A DNA stretch of 12,622 nt from Caryophanales bacterium UBA2253. GTDB taxonomy: Bacteria > Bacillota_I > Bacilli_A > ML615J-28 > CAG-698. Shown piece after piece: positions 6,725 to 12,622 of the stretch; the first letter of the stretch is position 1, and every line of letters starts with the position of its first letter. Location of the stretch: positions 1 to 12,622 of the forward strand of contig DDXT01000010.1 in NCBI GenBank assembly GCA_002347755.1, given 5' to 3'. The notes beneath the pieces are model-generated. The model saw only the letters and a program-made list of their open reading frames with translations, was not told the origin of the DNA and made no database searches. A program made the translations under genes and the position numbers.

Positions 6725-7793
6725 TCTTCAGCTCCGCCAGACGCTGGCTGTCAAAATCTTTGATGATGGCGATAACCATGTTCTTTACGGCTTCAACGTC
6801 ATCAATGTGGATCATGGCCGCGGTGGAATGGATGTATCTTCCCGGCAGCCCGATGGTCGTGGAAAGCGTTCCGTCTCCGGCGTATTGAGCCGCGGCGGCA
6901 TCCGTTCCTCCCAAAGACAGGAATTGTTGAAACTTGATCTGCTTTTCGGAAGCCAGTTTTTCAAAATAAGCTTTGATGGCCGGATTCATGATGCAGCGCG
7001 GATCATAAAAGCGGATCAGGAATCCTTCGCCGAGTTTTCCGAAAGCCCGCGGATTGTCACTGGGCAAAAAGTCGCCGACCGGCGAGACATCAATGGCAAT
7101 GAACAAATCCGGTTTGATCATTTGGCTGGCGGTGGTTGCGCCGCGCAACCCGACTTCTTCCTGAACGGTTCCGCCGGCTACCACTGTATTCGGGTGTTCG
7201 ATGTTTTTGAGTTCTTTCATGATCTCGAGGGCCATGCCGCAGCCAAAGCGGTCATCCCAAGCCTTGGAAACAATCTTCCGACCGTCGGCGGTCAGATAAT
7301 AATTGTTGGCAAAAGTGACCATTTGGCCAACCTCGATCCCAAGTTCGATGGCATGTTCTTTGGAATCCGCCCCGATGTCCAAAAGCATGTCATCAAAAGA
7401 CAGAGGTTTTGCCGTTTGCCCCTGGGTAATGTGCGGCGGAATCGCCCCCACAACTCCCGGGATGATCTTGTCATCGCCGACGGAAACCAAAACGTTTTGG
7501 GAAACCATGACTTCAGGGTTGACTCCTCCGATCGGTATGATGTTCAAAAAACCTTGTTTGGTGATTCCCGTAACCATGGCTCCGACTTCATCCATGTGTC
7601 CCGCGATCATGATGGTCGGCCCCGCCGATCCTTTTTTGATTCCAAAGATGCTTCCCAGTTTGTCCTGGATGATTTCGTCGCTATATTTGGCCAGCTCTTC
7701 GCGCATGTATTTCCGAACTGGTTTTTCGTGTCCCGCGATTCCTTTTAAATTAACCAAATCTTCAAATGTTTTCATTCTGTTTCTGACATTCAT
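6717..7793 (-). CDS. M42 family metal-dependent aminopeptidase
   Basis: Cytosolic aminopeptidase of the M42 (glutamyl aminopeptidase/TET/FrvX) family, 358 residues, normal length; such enzymes form large oligomers and trim short peptides. Two metals are bound by H66 in AGHMDEVG, D180 in AWDDRFG as the bridging ligand, E213, D235 in AIDVSP and H322 in YIHST; E212 of VQEEVG is the expected general base, so all key residues are present. The insert between H66 and D180 is the usual M42 cap domain. The start at 7793 is favoured over Met7 (7775) because AAGGTGG lies about 5 bases before it and its ATGA overlaps the trmB stop. With PepV two genes upstream it gives the operon two peptide-degrading enzymes. 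N-terminal residue preference cannot be read from the sequence. Confidence 0.94.
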   Translation of the reverse strand: MNVRNRMKTFEDLVNLKGIAGHEKPVRKYMREELAKYSDEIIQDKLGSIFGIKKGSAGPTIMIAGHMDEVGAMVTGITKQGFLNIIPIGGVNPEVMVSQNVLVSVGDDKIIPGVVGAIPPHITQGQTAKPLSFDDMLLDIGADSKEHAIELGIEVGQMVTFANNYYLTADGRKIVSKAWDDRFGCGMALEIMKELKNIEHPNTVVAGGTVQEEVGLRGATTASQMIKPDLFIAIDVSPVGDFLPSDNPRAFGKLGEGFLIRFYDPRCIMNPAIKAYFEKLASEKQIKFQQFLSLGGTDAAAAQYAGDGTLSTTIGLPGRYIHSTAAMIHIDDVEAVKNMVIAIIKDFDSQRLAELKNA

Positions 7794-8425
7794 ATTTCCA
7801 CCTTCACATAATAAATCGTATTTCCGGCCGCCACAAATTTGTCTTCGTATTCGGTCGTGATGATGTTTTCGTCGGGAACCTCGTGGAGGTTCAAATTCAG
7901 ATCCAAGAAACGGTATCTTCTTTCATTGAATCGCAAAAGACTGTATTCAAACAAATGCCGGTTGTCGGTCTTCAGTTCGATGATCCCCGGCCGCTTCAGG
8001 ATGTTTTCGTAAGCAACCAGGAAATTGTCAAAAGTCAAACGGCGTTTGGCATGGCGCGATTTGGGCCAAGGATCGCTGAAATTCAGAAATATCTCCGCAA
8101 TTTCCCCCGGCGCAAAGATCCGTTCCGCGTCATGGGCATCGGCGTGAATGATCCGAAGATTTCCCAAATGCAACTTTCCCAATTTTCGGGCAGCTTTCAG
8201 AACAATGCTTTCGGCGATCTCAAACCCCAGATAATTATTCTCGGGATGACGGATGGCATTCTCGGAAATGAACTGGCCTTTCCCCATGCCAATCTCCAAA
8301 ATGATCGGATTGGCGTTTCCAAAAACTTCCCCCCATTTTCCCGCCCTTTCCAGATGATCAAAGACCATGATGCTGCCGTATTCTTCCAGCTTTTCATTGG
8401 CATTTTTTATTTTTCTCAGTCGCAT
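7790..8425 (-). CDS. trmB: tRNA (guanine-N7-)-methyltransferase
   Basis: Uses S-adenosylmethionine to make 7-methylguanosine at position 46 of the tRNA variable loop. The 211 residues match the bacterial TrmB length. Signatures are the start MRLRKIKNA, SAM motif LEIGMGKG (43-50), GFEI (67-70), HADAHD (94-99), the family motif NFSDPWPKSRHAKRRLT (115-131), and TEYEDKF (191-197), all intact. The start at 8425 follows the pepV stop after 2 bases; only a weak GAG is visible upstream, so translation probably depends on coupling with pepV. Its TGA overlaps the aminopeptidase ATG. Finding this tRNA modification gene between peptidase genes looks like a packing choice and does not by itself show a shared pathway. 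Confidence 0.97.
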   Translation of the reverse strand: MRLRKIKNANEKLEEYGSIMVFDHLERAGKWGEVFGNANPIILEIGMGKGQFISENAIRHPENNYLGFEIAESIVLKAARKLGKLHLGNLRIIHADAHDAERIFAPGEIAEIFLNFSDPWPKSRHAKRRLTFDNFLVAYENILKRPGIIELKTDNRHLFEYSLLRFNERRYRFLDLNLNLHEVPDENIITTEYEDKFVAAGNTIYYVKVEI

Positions 8426-8427
8426 TT

Positions 8428-9762
8428 TTATTTGCTCAATTCATACAGGGCGGTCGCATAAATGGCCATGGCGGCGATCAGATCGTCGATGACGACGTAT
8501 TCGTCGGCCTGATGAGCCACTTCTTCGCGTCCCGGAAACAGCGGACCGAACGCCACGCCTTTTTTCAGGGCTCTTCCGTAAGTTCCCCCGCCGATGGTTT
8601 TGATTTCAGATTTGTCATCGCCGGTCACTTTCACATACGCTTCGTGCAGCGTTTTGATCAGCGGATCGTTTTTGTCAACATAATGCGGAACCTGATCGGA
8701 AACGACTTTGACGGTCAGCCCGAACTCTTTGGATTTGAGAATGAGTTTGCGTAAGAATCCTTCTTTGTCCCAGTTGATCGGATAACGCAGATTCAGTCCG
8801 ATCCGGCCTTCGAAGTTTCGAATTTCCACGAATGCCACATTGACGGTCAGATCCCCCATTTCCGGATCCGAAAACGCCAGTCCCAAGTCCCGGAATCGCG
8901 AATCGGAAAGTTTTTGCGCCACAAATTGAACCAAATTATTTTTCGTGTACCTGCTCAAAAACATGCAAAGTTTGATGGCGGCGTTGATGCCGTTGTCCGG
9001 TTCCATCGCATGAGCATTTTTCCCTGCCAGTTTGATGAGATCTCCGTATTCGCCCTTAAGTCCGGTCTCGGAAAGAAAAGCCGCAAAATCCGCTTTTGCA
9101 TCCGTTTCCATTTTGGCTTCGGCGAAGTCGGGGACGACGTTGTATCGGACTCCCGACTTGACGAAAAGATCATTGATCCGGTCGGATGTCAAATCGATGG
9201 ACATGATTCCTTTTTCACCGTAAATCAGCGGAAAACCAGCATCCGGCGAAAATCCCATCGTCGGCATTTCACATTTTTCAAAATATTTCTTGATCCCGCG
9301 CCAACTCGTTTCCTCATCAGTTCCGATGATCAGCCGAATTCGTTTGTTTGGTTCAAAATTCAAGTCTTTCAGGATCTTGAGAGCATAGAGGGCGGCCATG
9401 GCCGGACCTTTGTCATCGCTGGATCCGCGTCCGTAAATCCGTCCATTTTCGACTGTGGCTCCAAAAGGCGGATACTTCCATTCGCCGGCGGCCGGAACCA
9501 CGTCAACGTGACAAAGCACGCCGATGATTTCGTCGCCTTCGCCGTATTCGATCTCTCCGGCCACATGGCCGATATCCCGAGTTTTGAATCCGAATTTCCG
9601 GGCCAGCTTCAAAATGTAATCCAAGCTTTGGCGGATTCCCGGCCCAAACGGAGCATCGGAAGATTCCGGGGTTTCCACCAAAACGCTGTCGATTTGCAAC
9701 AACTCGCAGGCATGACGGAGAAATTTCGGTTCGTTTTTCTTGGCTTCTTTCAAAAAATCCAT
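8428..9762 (-). CDS. pepV: Dipeptidase PepV (M20, Sapep family)
   Basis: Cytosolic di-zinc dipeptidase of peptidase family M20, 444 residues; it completes degradation of peptides to amino acids. The residues are present in order: H85 and D87 in LCHVDVVP, RGSSDDKGP (112-120) with the bridging Asp, E150-E151 in GTDEETSW, D174 in SPDAGFP, H251 in NAHAMEPDNGINA (lid domain), GGGTYGRAL (391-399), and H417 in AHQADEY. The start at 9762 (MDFLKEAKK) is chosen because GAGG lies 9 bases upstream and PepV proteins usually begin near MDF; an in-frame TTG at 9777 and ATG at 9771 lack a spaced ribosome site. It is the first gene of the five-gene operon, read from the extended -10 promoter at 9796-9804. Family and activity class are confident; preferred dipeptides are not known. 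Confidence 0.95.
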   Translation of the reverse strand: MDFLKEAKKNEPKFLRHACELLQIDSVLVETPESSDAPFGPGIRQSLDYILKLARKFGFKTRDIGHVAGEIEYGEGDEIIGVLCHVDVVPAAGEWKYPPFGATVENGRIYGRGSSDDKGPAMAALYALKILKDLNFEPNKRIRLIIGTDEETSWRGIKKYFEKCEMPTMGFSPDAGFPLIYGEKGIMSIDLTSDRINDLFVKSGVRYNVVPDFAEAKMETDAKADFAAFLSETGLKGEYGDLIKLAGKNAHAMEPDNGINAAIKLCMFLSRYTKNNLVQFVAQKLSDSRFRDLGLAFSDPEMGDLTVNVAFVEIRNFEGRIGLNLRYPINWDKEGFLRKLILKSKEFGLTVKVVSDQVPHYVDKNDPLIKTLHEAYVKVTGDDKSEIKTIGGGTYGRALKKGVAFGPLFPGREEVAHQADEYVVIDDLIAAMAIYATALYELSK

Positions 9763-9795
9763 TTTCTTCATCCTCAACTTTTTTATTCTAGGTAC

Positions 9796-9804
9796 ATTAT
9801 ATCA
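9796..9804 (-). promoter_or_regulatory. Extended -10 promoter of the pepV operon
   Basis: On the minus strand TATAAT (9796-9801) is preceded by TG one base away (TGaTATAAT). No good TTGACA lies at 17 bases; TTGATG is present at 20 bases, so the promoter probably relies on the TG extension. It sits between the transketolase terminator and the pepV start, about 30 bases before ATG 9762. Confidence 0.68.
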
Positions 9805-9842
9805 TCTTTTAAAAATCGTTTCATCAAAAACTTTTCCAAAAG

Positions 9843-9878
9843 AAAAAATGCTCGGCCAAGAGTCCTCGCCGAGCATTT
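9843..9878 (-). terminator. Terminator of the EIIB-like/transketolase unit
   Basis: A perfect 11-base stem AAATGCTCGGC (9846-9856) and GCCGAGCATTT (9868-9878) is followed on the minus strand by T-rich sequence (TTTTTTCTTTT). It lies about 18 bases after the transketolase stop. Confidence 0.92.
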
Positions 9879-9895
9879 GAAATAAATGTTTTTCT

Positions 9896-11875
9896 TTATT
9901 TTTGGCTGTTTTTATAGCCTTCCTTGAAGACGGAAACAACGTTCTCAACGTAAAATCCCATGGCTTCGATCAATTTCCCGGCTGGAGAACTTTGTCCAAA
10001 ACCTTTGATGTTCATCAGACTTCCGTCGGTTCCGAGATATTTGTAATAATGGCTGGCTTCGCTCATTTCAATGGCCAAACGAGCCTTAACTTGCTTCGGA
10101 AGAACCGATTCGCGGTATTTTTCGTTTTGGCGGTCAAACAAAAACATGGAAGGAACGCTCACGACGCGAACGTCGATCCCATCTTCAAACAAACGGTTCT
10201 GGGCATCCAGAGCCAATTTCACTTCCGAACCGCTGGCCATGATGATCCCGTCCAAATGCCGCCGCTCCGGAGAAAGGACATAAGCTCCCTGTTTTAGGTG
10301 CGCGGACAATTTCCGGTTGGTGACGGTCGGGACATCCTGTCTCGTCAAAACCAAAGCCACCGGATTGGTCTTGGTCTCCAAAGCCACTTCCCAAGCGGTC
10401 AAAGTCTCGTTGGCATCGGCCGGCCGGATGACGTTCATATTCGGAATGCTCCGAAGCATGGTCAATTGCTCAACCGGCTGATGGGTCGGTCCGTCTTCGC
10501 CCACCGCGATGGAATCATGGGTGAATACATATATGACCGGAAGATCCATCAGAGCAGACAAACGAATGGCTGGTTTCATATAATCGGAAAATACAAAGAA
10601 TCCGCTGACGAACGGACGCAAACCCTGGTGCAAAGCGATGCCATTGGCGATCGCGGCCATGGAATGCTCTCTGACTCCGAAATTCAAATTCCGTCCGGTC
10701 CGGTTGGTTTTCGAAAAATCACCGTCGATGCCTTTGACTTTCGTCGATGAGGCCAAGTCGGCTGATCCGCCGATCAGTCCCGGATGAACGGTTTGAAGAA
10801 CATTCAGAATGTCCCCCCCGGAAACCCGGGTCGCCTTACTGTAACTTTCTTCAAAATTAAGCAAACGCATGAAATCAACCGGATAATCGTTGCTGATCAT
10901 GCCATCAAGCTGTTCAGCTTCCCGATGGTATTTCGCCGCATAAACTTCTTTGAGTTTCATCCAGCTTTCATATTTGGTTTCTCCGGCCTCAATGATGCTT
11001 TCCTGGTAAAAATCCAATATTTCGTTGGGAACCGAAAACGGCTCTCCTCCGAACTCGGCGCGCATCTTCGCCACTTCTTCAGCGGGAAGCGGACTTCCGT
11101 GAGCTTTCGGGGTGTTGGCAACGCTGGAGCCCCGGCCGATGATGGTCTTGACTTCAATGATGGTCGGCTTGTTGCTGAGTTGGGCCTGCCCAACCGCTTT
11201 TTCCAAGTCATTCAAATCCTCGCCGTCCTCGACCAAAATATGGTTCCAGCCCATGGCTGGCAATTTTTCGGAAACGGATTCGGAATTGGCGTTGGCTACT
11301 TTTCCGTCCAATTGAATGTCATTGGAATCGTAAAGAACAATGAGTTTGTTTAAGCCTAAATGGCCGGCCAAACTCATGGCTTCTTGGGCTACGCCTTCCT
11401 GAAGGTCGCCGTCGCCGCACAGCACATAAGTCCGATGGTCGAAAAGATTTAAATCGCTTCGGTTGAATTTGGCTCCCAAATAAGTTTCCGCGATGGTCAT
11501 TCCCACCGCCATGGCAATGCCTTGTCCGAGCGGTCCGGTGGTGGCATCGACACCCGGGGTCGTGTGAATTTCCGGGTGCCCCGGAGTTTTGCTGCCAAAC
11601 TGGCGGAACTCCTTCAGATCGTCGATTCCCAAGCCGTAACCGGCCAAATAAAGGACGGAATAAAGCAAAGCAGATCCGTGGCCGGCCGACATGACAAACC
11701 GATCGCGGTTGATCCACTGATGATGTTTGGGGGAAATGTTCATGATCTTGGAATACAAAAGATGAATGATCGGCGCCGCTCCCAAAGCGATTCCGGGATG
11801 TCCGGATTTGGCTTTCGCGATTTGCTCCACGGCCAAAATTCTTAAAGTCTCGATCGCTTGTCGGTCTCTATTCAT
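9896..11875 (-). CDS. tkt: Transketolase
   Basis: Thiamine-diphosphate enzyme of the non-oxidative pentose phosphate pathway; it moves two-carbon units between ketose and aldose phosphates and links ribose synthesis to glycolysis. At 659 residues it has the full length. Visible: SGHPG (24-28), the cofactor motif GDGDLQEG (154-161) and SNDIQLDG (184-191), the catalytic glutamate in GVREH (E403), and the pyrimidine-domain motif DGPTHQPVE (461-469); the C-terminal domain has GFGQSSPAGKL. The start at 11875 (MNRDRQAIETLR) is preferred; an in-frame TTG at 11887 sits only 2-3 bases after AAGGA, while ATG 11875 is 14 bases from it. It overlaps the EIIB-like gene by 8 bases, so the two are co-transcribed and probably coupled. 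No upstream promoter other than 12292-12320 is seen. Confidence 0.97.
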   Translation of the reverse strand: MNRDRQAIETLRILAVEQIAKAKSGHPGIALGAAPIIHLLYSKIMNISPKHHQWINRDRFVMSAGHGSALLYSVLYLAGYGLGIDDLKEFRQFGSKTPGHPEIHTTPGVDATTGPLGQGIAMAVGMTIAETYLGAKFNRSDLNLFDHRTYVLCGDGDLQEGVAQEAMSLAGHLGLNKLIVLYDSNDIQLDGKVANANSESVSEKLPAMGWNHILVEDGEDLNDLEKAVGQAQLSNKPTIIEVKTIIGRGSSVANTPKAHGSPLPAEEVAKMRAEFGGEPFSVPNEILDFYQESIIEAGETKYESWMKLKEVYAAKYHREAEQLDGMISNDYPVDFMRLLNFEESYSKATRVSGGDILNVLQTVHPGLIGGSADLASSTKVKGIDGDFSKTNRTGRNLNFGVREHSMAAIANGIALHQGLRPFVSGFFVFSDYMKPAIRLSALMDLPVIYVFTHDSIAVGEDGPTHQPVEQLTMLRSIPNMNVIRPADANETLTAWEVALETKTNPVALVLTRQDVPTVTNRKLSAHLKQGAYVLSPERRHLDGIIMASGSEVKLALDAQNRLFEDGIDVRVVSVPSMFLFDRQNEKYRESVLPKQVKARLAIEMSEASHYYKYLGTDGSLMNIKGFGQSSPAGKLIEAMGFYVENVVSVFKEGYKNSQK

Positions 11876-12269
11876 GATGCTGTTCAAAATCCTTCAACAA
11901 TTCGTAAATATATGGCGCCCGGTCGCCAAATGAGCATTTGACGGTGTTTCCCGCCAAAAGAATGCCGTTGGCATCTTGTTCCTTGAGTTCTTCAATGAGC
12001 ACTTTGGTTAAGTCTTTCACCGAGACGGTCAGACGGCTCATCTCCTGACTGACCGATGCAATGTTGTCCCGCCCTCCGTAAAGACGGAAAAACAATTGTT
12101 TTTGGCTGTCATCGGAGCTGACCAGGATTTCTCCCTGTTGCGTCTTCGAGAGCTTGGAACGTTTCCTCAAGGCCGCAATGATGGCATATATCATCAGAAC
12201 GATGATCGGCAGTACGCAGACCGCCAGTATGATTAATGCAAGTACGCTGTTGTCTAAAGCTAAAAACAT
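11868..12269 (-). CDS. Membrane-anchored EIIB-like (type-1 PTS) domain protein lacking the active cysteine
   Basis: Protein of 133 residues: one membrane helix (about 8-34) followed by a positive RKRSK stretch, so the C-terminal part should face the cytosol. Residues 60-127 match the glucose-type PTS EIIB fold: LYGGRDNI (63-70), SRLTVSVKD (78-86) and GILLAGNTVKCSFG (102-115) align with GGKENI, TRLRVSV and the GxxVQAIFG strand of E. coli PtsG. The phosphorylated cysteine (C421 in PtsG, in C-I-T-R-L-R) is E76 here, the first arginine remains (R79) and the second is T81. It therefore cannot carry phosphate on cysteine. It may be a sensor or partner-binding domain rather than a transporter part; no EIIC is nearby. 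ATG 12269 has AAAGGAG 10 bases upstream. First gene of the unit with tkt, overlapping it by 8 bases. Domain assignment good, role unknown. Confidence 0.82.
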   Translation of the reverse strand: MFLALDNSVLALIILAVCVLPIIVLMIYAIIAALRKRSKLSKTQQGEILVSSDDSQKQLFFRLYGGRDNIASVSQEMSRLTVSVKDLTKVLIEELKEQDANGILLAGNTVKCSFGDRAPYIYELLKDFEQHHE

Positions 12270-12291
12270 ATCTTCAAATCTCCTTTGTCAT

Positions 12292-12320
12292 ATTATAACA
12301 TTTTTCGTTTGTTTTGTTAA
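12292..12320 (-). promoter_or_regulatory. Promoter of the EIIB-like/transketolase unit
   Basis: On the minus strand TTAACA (12315-12320) and TATAAT (12292-12297) are 17 bases apart, with TG one base before the -10 (TGtTATAAT). The leader contains AAAGGAG before ATG 12269. This is one of the best promoters in the window, fitting strong expression of transketolase. Confidence 0.83.
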
Positions 12321-12330
12321 CTACAATTTT

Positions 12331-12394
12331 GGAAAGTGTTCCCATTTTAATAAAACCCGAGTTTGACACTTGTCCTGAGTTTTACAGTTGTAGT
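12331..12394. repeat. Imperfect 18-base tandem repeat with small dyads, possible operator cluster
   Basis: Two adjacent 18-base units (12359-12376 and 12377-12394) agree at 14 positions, and each is centred on a dyad: GACA-ct-TGTC (12365-12374) and TACA-gt-TGTA (12383-12392). A third dyad GGAA-agtg-TTCC lies at 12331-12342. TACAnnTGTA is the half-site pattern of CopY/BlaI-type repressors, but a single short match can be chance. It is upstream of the EIIB-like promoter, 11 or more bases beyond its -35. A remnant end of a mobile element is another reading. Confidence 0.45.
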
Positions 12395-12432
12395 GCTAAG
12401 AAGAAGTAATCTAATCTAAAGTTTGATTTTTT

Positions 12433-12453
12433 AGACCATTAAGGTCTTTTTTT
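12433..12453 (+). terminator. Hairpin with T-run on the plus strand
   Basis: AGACC (12433-12437) and GGTCT (12443-12447) form a 5-base stem followed on the plus strand by a T-run to 12453. On the minus strand the hairpin is followed by A, so it is not a normal terminator for the partial gene whose stop (12439-12441) lies in the loop. No plus-strand gene feeding it was found. Confidence 0.5.
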
Positions 12454-12622
12454 ATTTTTCTTTATTTTGTATTTAATGGATTTAATATATTCATTAAATA
12501 CTTCTCTATTAGATGCCGAGTAATCAAAAGCCACTCCATATGCTTTTTGAATCTTTTGATAATCTTGTCTTATTTGATCTTTATCTTCGTCATAAACAAG
12601 ACTATCTTTTTTTTCGCCATTT
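12439..12622 (-). CDS. 3' end of an unrecognised AT-rich gene, cut by the window edge
   Basis: Sixty codons are open from the window edge to TAA at 12439-12441; the start lies outside. The peptide is hydrophilic and charged: an acidic part (LVYDEDKDQIRQD), a middle QKIQKAYGVAFDY and a lysine-rich tail ending KKNKKRP. No family is recognised. Base and codon use (AAA, AAT, ATA, AGA) is far more AT-rich than the rest of the window, where GC-rich codons are common, which suggests recent acquisition or a different genomic block. An open frame of this length in AT-rich DNA is somewhat unlikely by chance, but the short visible part leaves doubt. It may once have ended further on, since the stop lies inside a hairpin. 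Confidence 0.5.
   Translation of the reverse strand, partial: NGEKKDSLVYDEDKDQIRQDYQKIQKAYGVAFDYSASNREVFNEYIKSIKYKIKKNKKRP

Noticed and set aside
6807..7748. Plus-strand open frame of over 300 codons inside the aminopeptidase gene
   Set aside because: It mirrors the M42 gene, has no family features and no promoter or ribosome site.
9763..9777. TTG at 9777 or ATG at 9771 as the pepV start
   Set aside because: GAGG overlaps or touches these codons and is correctly spaced only for ATG 9762, which also gives the usual PepV beginning.
8914..9885. Plus-strand open frame of over 300 codons across pepV and its upstream region
   Set aside because: It is antisense to pepV and runs through a promoter and a terminator; the translated sequence has no family pattern.
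11876..11887. TTG at 11887 as the transketolase start
   Set aside because: It is too close to AAGGA, is a weaker codon, and the family N-terminus fits ATG 11875.
12363..12368. Plus-strand promoter with TTGACA feeding the hairpin at 12433-12453
   Set aside because: No acceptable -10 element lies at 16-18 bases, so a small RNA from here is not supported.

Overview
The window looks like chromosomal DNA of a low-to-middle GC Gram-positive bacterium (Bacillota, possibly near the Erysipelotrichia or walled relatives of the Mollicutes). The support is strong AGGAGG-type ribosome sites, sigma-A promoters of TTGACA/TATAAT type, short stem plus T-tract terminators, and a Bacillota-type gene set (PepV, YwaF/TIGR02206, a CtpE-like P-type ATPase, a type-1 PTS EIIB-like domain). 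TGA is used as a stop (YccF, YjjX, TrmB genes), so the code is not the mycoplasma one. All recognised genes lie on the minus strand; no rRNA, tRNA, CRISPR array or complete mobile element was seen.

Reading in the direction of transcription (right to left): (1) 12292-12622 is markedly AT-rich and holds the 3' end of an unrecognised gene, a hairpin and a cluster of small dyads. (2) A promoter at 12292-12320 drives a membrane-anchored EIIB-like protein that overlaps the transketolase gene; the unit ends at the terminator 9843-9878. (3) An extended -10 promoter at 9796-9804 starts a tight five-gene operon: pepV, trmB, an M42 aminopeptidase, a YjjX-type ITP/XTP phosphatase and a DJ-1/PfpI protein, with overlaps or a 2-base gap between genes and a terminator at 5649-5679. 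It combines peptide turnover, tRNA modification, nucleotide clean-up and possibly protein-damage response. (4) A single-gene unit encodes a very large P-type cation ATPase with its own promoter, a dyad over the transcription start, and a terminator at 1921-1954. (5) A promoter at 1891-1919 starts a three-gene unit: YccF-like membrane protein, YbaK-type editing deacylase and a YwaF-family membrane protein that is broken by two frameshifts. It ends in a complex inverted-repeat region and a bidirectional terminator at 32-76.

The two most unusual points are the P-type ATPase, which carries about 275 residues of eight W-x-x-N-G-x-x-T-type repeats in the predicted extracellular loop between its last two membrane helices, and the EIIB-like protein next to transketolase, in which the phosphorylated cysteine of the family is replaced by glutamate.
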